Shown here piece by piece: positions 49,140 through 51,385 of a stretch of DNA of 51,385 bases (position 1 is its first letter; every line of letters starts with the position of its first letter). Under the pieces are notes generated by a model. That model worked only from the letters and a program-made list of their open reading frames with translations. It did not search any database and was not told the origin of the DNA. The DNA comes from JACKCP01 sp034007295 (GTDB lineage: Bacteria > Desulfobacterota > Desulfobacteria > Desulfobacterales > JACKCP01): assembly GCA_034007295.1 (NCBI GenBank), contig JAVERC010000024.1, positions 1 through 51,385 on the forward strand, given 5' to 3'. A program made the position numbers and the translations under genes.

Positions 49140-50508
49140 ACTCCCAAGAACAATCGGAGTAAGGCTGACTTTATGGTTTGCCTGTATTTTTATAACTTTT
49201 CAGATTGTTTTTTTTACAGCTACTTATTATTTTCTCTACACTATCCTTAAAAACAGGGATTTTAATGACATCTTGACTGAGACAAGTGAGATTTCCGCAG
49301 AACTCAAATCCGAAGGAATAGAAGGATTTCATCGTTTTGTAAATAATCATTTGAGCAGCAGACTGAAAGAAATTCTTTTTATAAGGCTTGCATCAGAAAA
49401 TAACAAAACTCTTTTCAAATTTTTTCCGGAATCTGCAGACTGGTTCGATTTCAGCCTTACTCATACTGATATTCCAGAGTCAGGTAAGTGGCTCGAATTC
49501 AGGAATGAAAAAAAGAAAGAAGAAGTAAATATTTATTCAAAACATATTGAAGAGGGGCTTATTCTGCAGGTAGGGATGAGCAGTCTCCGAAGGGATTCGA
49601 TTTTAAATCAGTTTAAGAAAATGTTTGTTCTTGGTATATCTCCTCTTATTTTTATTTCATTAGCATCAGCAGCTTTTTTTTCAGTCAAGTTTTTAAAGCC
49701 TGTGAGAGATATTATTACTACTGTTAAATCCATAGAACTTGGAAAAATGGATTCAAGAGTGCCAAGAACCTGGAATAATGATGAGCTTGATGAACTTGCC
49801 GGGCTGTTTAATCAGATGCTTGAAAAGATTGAAAATTTGATAAACGCTATGAAGGAATCACTTGATAATACAGCACATGATCTTAGGACTCCTTTAACCC
49901 GGCTTCGTAATATCGCAGAAGCAGCTTTAAATGAATTTCCGGATGAAGAATTGAGCAGGGATGCCCATGAAAGTGCAATAGAAGAGTCAGAAAGAATTCT
50001 TAAGATACTTGAAACCATAATGGATATTGCAGAAGCTGAAAACGGGATTATGACATTGAATTATCAGCTGACTGATCTCCATGATGTTGTTTATCCGGTT
50101 TATGATCTTTACTCTTATGTTGCTGAGACAAAAGGTATTAGTATTCAAATGGAGGTTGAAAAAGGGATCATGCTTTATGCAGATTCCGGAAAAATAAGTC
50201 AGGCCGTTGCAAATATAATAGATAACGCTGTAAAATTTACTCCTGATCTGGGGCAGGTATATATAAGTGCATTTAAGGAAAAAAACAGTATCATCATTTC
50301 TATTGAAGATACAGGCCCGGGAATTGATGAAAAAGATGGTGAGAAAATTTTTGAGAGGCTTTACAGAGCAAAGAGCAGTTCCAAGCAAAAAGGCCTTGGG
50401 TTGGGTTTAAGCCTGGTCAAAGCTATTGTAAAAGCTCATAAGGGAACAGTTACTCTGGAAAAATCGTCTTCAGGGGGGGCTGTTTTTAAAATAATTCTTA
50501 CTGCCTGA
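49126..50508 (+). CDS. Sensor histidine kinase
   Basis: A 460-residue membrane kinase starting at TTG 49126, overlapping the regulator stop by 14 bases. One helix (LTLWFACIFITFQIVFFTAT), a periplasmic sensor of about 130 residues and a second helix (ISPLIFISLASAAFFSVKFL) are followed by a HAMP domain. The HisKA domain has the phospho-acceptor His250 in DNTAHDLRTPLTRLRN. The ATPase domain has NIIDNAVKFTPD, EDTGPGIDEKDGEKIFERLY and GLGLGLSLVKAIVKAHKG. No periplasmic Glu cluster like the PmrB iron site is obvious. It is paired with the adjacent regulator, and the signal is unknown. Confidence 0.94.
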   Translation: MKKIKLPRTIGVRLTLWFACIFITFQIVFFTATYYFLYTILKNRDFNDILTETSEISAELKSEGIEGFHRFVNNHLSSRLKEILFIRLASENNKTLFKFFPESADWFDFSLTHTDIPESGKWLEFRNEKKKEEVNIYSKHIEEGLILQVGMSSLRRDSILNQFKKMFVLGISPLIFISLASAAFFSVKFLKPVRDIITTVKSIELGKMDSRVPRTWNNDELDELAGLFNQMLEKIENLINAMKESLDNTAHDLRTPLTRLRNIAEAALNEFPDEELSRDAHESAIEESERILKILETIMDIAEAENGIMTLNYQLTDLHDVVYPVYDLYSYVAETKGISIQMEVEKGIMLYADSGKISQAVANIIDNAVKFTPDLGQVYISAFKEKNSIIISIEDTGPGIDEKDGEKIFERLYRAKSSSKQKGLGLGLSLVKAIVKAHKGTVTLEKSSSGGAVFKIILTA

Positions 50509-50545
50509 TTTATTGATAACTTTCCATAGTATCAACATAAAGAAT

Positions 50546-50688
50546 TAGTGGTGTAACGAAAACTGCCTTTTTCGCCAATTTCAGTGTCAGATACAAAATT
50601 TAATTCTTAAAATACTTCATGTATCCGAATGGTTAAAATTTTCATCTTTCGAAAATGAACATAAAATTCCAGTTGTAGATCAATCCTA
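50546..50688. repeat. MITE-like interspersed repeat, full-length copy G (143 bp)
   Basis: Begins TAGTGGTGTAACGAAAACTG and ends GTAGATCAATCCTA. It keeps the family centre (CAAAATTTAATTCTTAAAAT, GTATCCGAATGGTTAAAA). Exactly the same length as copy B but diverged. It lies 37 bases after the histidine-kinase stop codon. Confidence 0.7.
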
Positions 50689-50873
50689 TATATTTTTTCC
50701 CTTTTATATAAAACTGAGTCAAAAGTTAAAATCAGGTTTTTTATATTTAATGATCAAATTTCATGCTGCCACTTAAAAAACCTCTTAACTGACTGAGGTT
50801 ATAATCCTGTTAATTTATAACATTACAATTTTTTAATGCTGGTGAAAGATTTGAGCAAGATACATTTGCTATT

Positions 50874-51005
50874 TAGTGCTTTGTCGAAAACGAAAATTTT
50901 TTTCTGTTGATCTTATGATCAAAATTGATCCGCAACACTTAATTCTTAACCCTGATAATTTTTTGTGTGAAGCGGACAAGAAAATGAGTTTTCGGCCATT
51001 CACTA
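50874..51005. repeat. MITE-like interspersed repeat, copy H
   Basis: Begins TAGTGCTTTGTCGAAAACG and ends GAGTTTTCGGCCATTCACTA. Its ends are good inverted repeats of each other (TAGTG..T-G.CGAAAAC). The centre differs from other copies and holds its own inverted repeat (TTGATCTTATGATCAA). Confidence 0.6.
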
Positions 51006-51038
51006 TTTTGGAGTAAACTTTAGCAATGAGAGGTCAAA

Positions 51039-51212
51039 TTGAAAGACTTATCAGTAATTGTGCCAACATTGAATGAATCGGAAAATATTGATGAGCTTGT
51101 ATTGAGAATAAGCAGGACATTTGAGGAATATCCCGGCTTGAACTACGAAATAATATTTGTTGACGATAATTCATCTGATTTTACAAGGGAAAAAATATTA
51201 ACTAGTGCCTGA
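51039..51212 (+). pseudogene. Truncated family 2 glycosyltransferase (N-terminal 57 residues)
   Basis: TTG start with GAGAGGT about five bases upstream. The product begins MKDLSVIVPTLNESENIDEL and reaches EIIFVDDNSSDFTREKI, the nucleotide-binding core of a GT2 enzyme of the DPM1 type. It then reads TSA and stops at 51210-51212. A normal member has over 230 residues. Similarity is lost at CTAG followed by TGCCTGACCGAATTC, which may be the end of an inserted element. The rest of the gene, if it exists, lies beyond the window. Confidence 0.75.
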
Positions 51213-51385
51213 CCGAATTCAAAAAAAGCATAAGAAATCAATATATTAAGCTATTTTTTTATAAAGAAGCAATGTAAATTATAACATAATTTTTCGATCA
51301 ACCCTGCTCCTAAAGCAATATCATAAAATTGTATATTTTTTTGAAAAGCTTTATTGACAAGCTTTTGAGCTTGTTTTAGAAAAAA
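51205..51385. mobile_element. Possible insertion-sequence end running off the right edge
   Basis: Homology of the interrupted glycosyltransferase stops at 51203-51206 (CTAG), and an unrelated AT-rich sequence begins TGCCTGACCGAATTC. It contains the end of a leftward reading frame about 40 bases in. This is the layout of an insertion-sequence terminus, but the other end and any target duplication are outside the window. Confidence 0.45.
51251..51385 (-). CDS. C-terminal 44 residues of a leftward protein, possibly a transposase
   Basis: An open frame enters from the right edge and stops at TAG (51251-51253). It reads QAQKLVNKAFQKNIQFYDIA, then GAGLIEKLCYNLHCFFIKK. No family can be named from so short a tail. 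Its position just inside a putative element end suggests a transposase. Confidence 0.35.
   Translation of the reverse strand, partial: FFLKQAQKLVNKAFQKNIQFYDIALGAGLIEKLCYNLHCFFIKK

Larger units (their letters stand above)
50509..51038. other. Intergenic region with two repeat copies
   Basis: 530 bases with no gene. Repeat copies G (50546-50688) and H (50874-51005) occupy half of it. The 185 bases between them are AT-rich and show nothing I can name. A ribosome site GAGAGGT lies just after the region for the truncated glycosyltransferase. Confidence 0.5.

Noticed and set aside
1..51385. tRNA, rRNA or riboswitch genes
   Set aside because: I looked in all gaps over 100 bases and saw no cloverleaf-like, rRNA-like or known riboswitch core sequence. 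A covariance-model search would be needed to exclude small RNAs.

Overview
This 51-kb window is AT-rich (about one-third G+C judging from sampled lines) and looks like chromosome from a motile Gram-negative bacterium. FlhF/FlhG, FliA, the fliLMNOPQR-flhBA order, a sigma-54-type promoter in front of the rod genes and a LabN/ArnT/LTA-synthase-like envelope module would fit Desulfobacterota (Desulfobacterales-like). That placement is inference; there is no rRNA or other marker here.

Layout. 1-2.1 kb: an AAA-ATPase-like/PD-(D/E)XK protein. 2.1-30.4 kb: one large block on the minus strand, almost all flagellar. In transcription order: fliL, fliM, fliN, fliO, fliP, fliQ, fliR, flhB, flhA, flhF, flhG, fliA, a 915-residue repeat protein, a small charged protein, a DUF2802-like protein, a FliK-like protein, fhlB, then flgF, flgG, flgA, flgH, flgI, flgJ, flgN, flgK, flgL, and finally a LegB-type sugar-nucleotide dehydratase. 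fliE-J, flgB-E, the motor stators and flagellin are not in the window. 30.7-33.1 kb: two exported proteins (one DsbC-like) and a protein of unknown function. 33.1-40.2 kb (minus): tex, an exported ATP-dependent DNA ligase overlapping a Gcr-family membrane protein, bcp and serC. 40.3-41.6 kb: hisD. 41.7-43.2 kb (minus): a CDF metal transporter and a small b-cytochrome-like membrane protein. 43.7-50.5 kb (plus): a DPM1/ArnC-like glycosyltransferase, a LabN protein, an ArnT-like transferase, an LTA-synthase/OpgB-like phosphotransferase, and an OmpR-type response regulator with its histidine kinase. The right edge holds a family-2 glycosyltransferase cut off after 57 codons, apparently by an inserted element.

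How it works together. The flagellar block encodes the export gate, C-ring, placement and number control, sigma-28, rod, P/L rings and hook-filament junction. A sigma-54-like site precedes flgF and a sigma-28-like site precedes flgN-flgK-flgL, which fits the usual timing of assembly. The most unusual gene lies just downstream of fliA. It joins about 20 copies of a motif resembling the CheY-P docking peptide of FliM (consensus SQDDIDSLF) to one membrane segment and a FliL-like periplasmic domain. FlgK and FlgL are about twice their usual size and share repeated domains. The envelope module has its own two-component system, and a conserved four-half-site box (one inverted plus three direct GTAATG-like half-sites, 11 bp apart) lies upstream of both of its transcription units.

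An interspersed, non-coding, MITE-like repeat (about 143 bp full length, about 40 bp when collapsed to its ends, terminal inverted repeats beginning TAGT) occurs at least eight times, several times directly against the 3' end of a gene.
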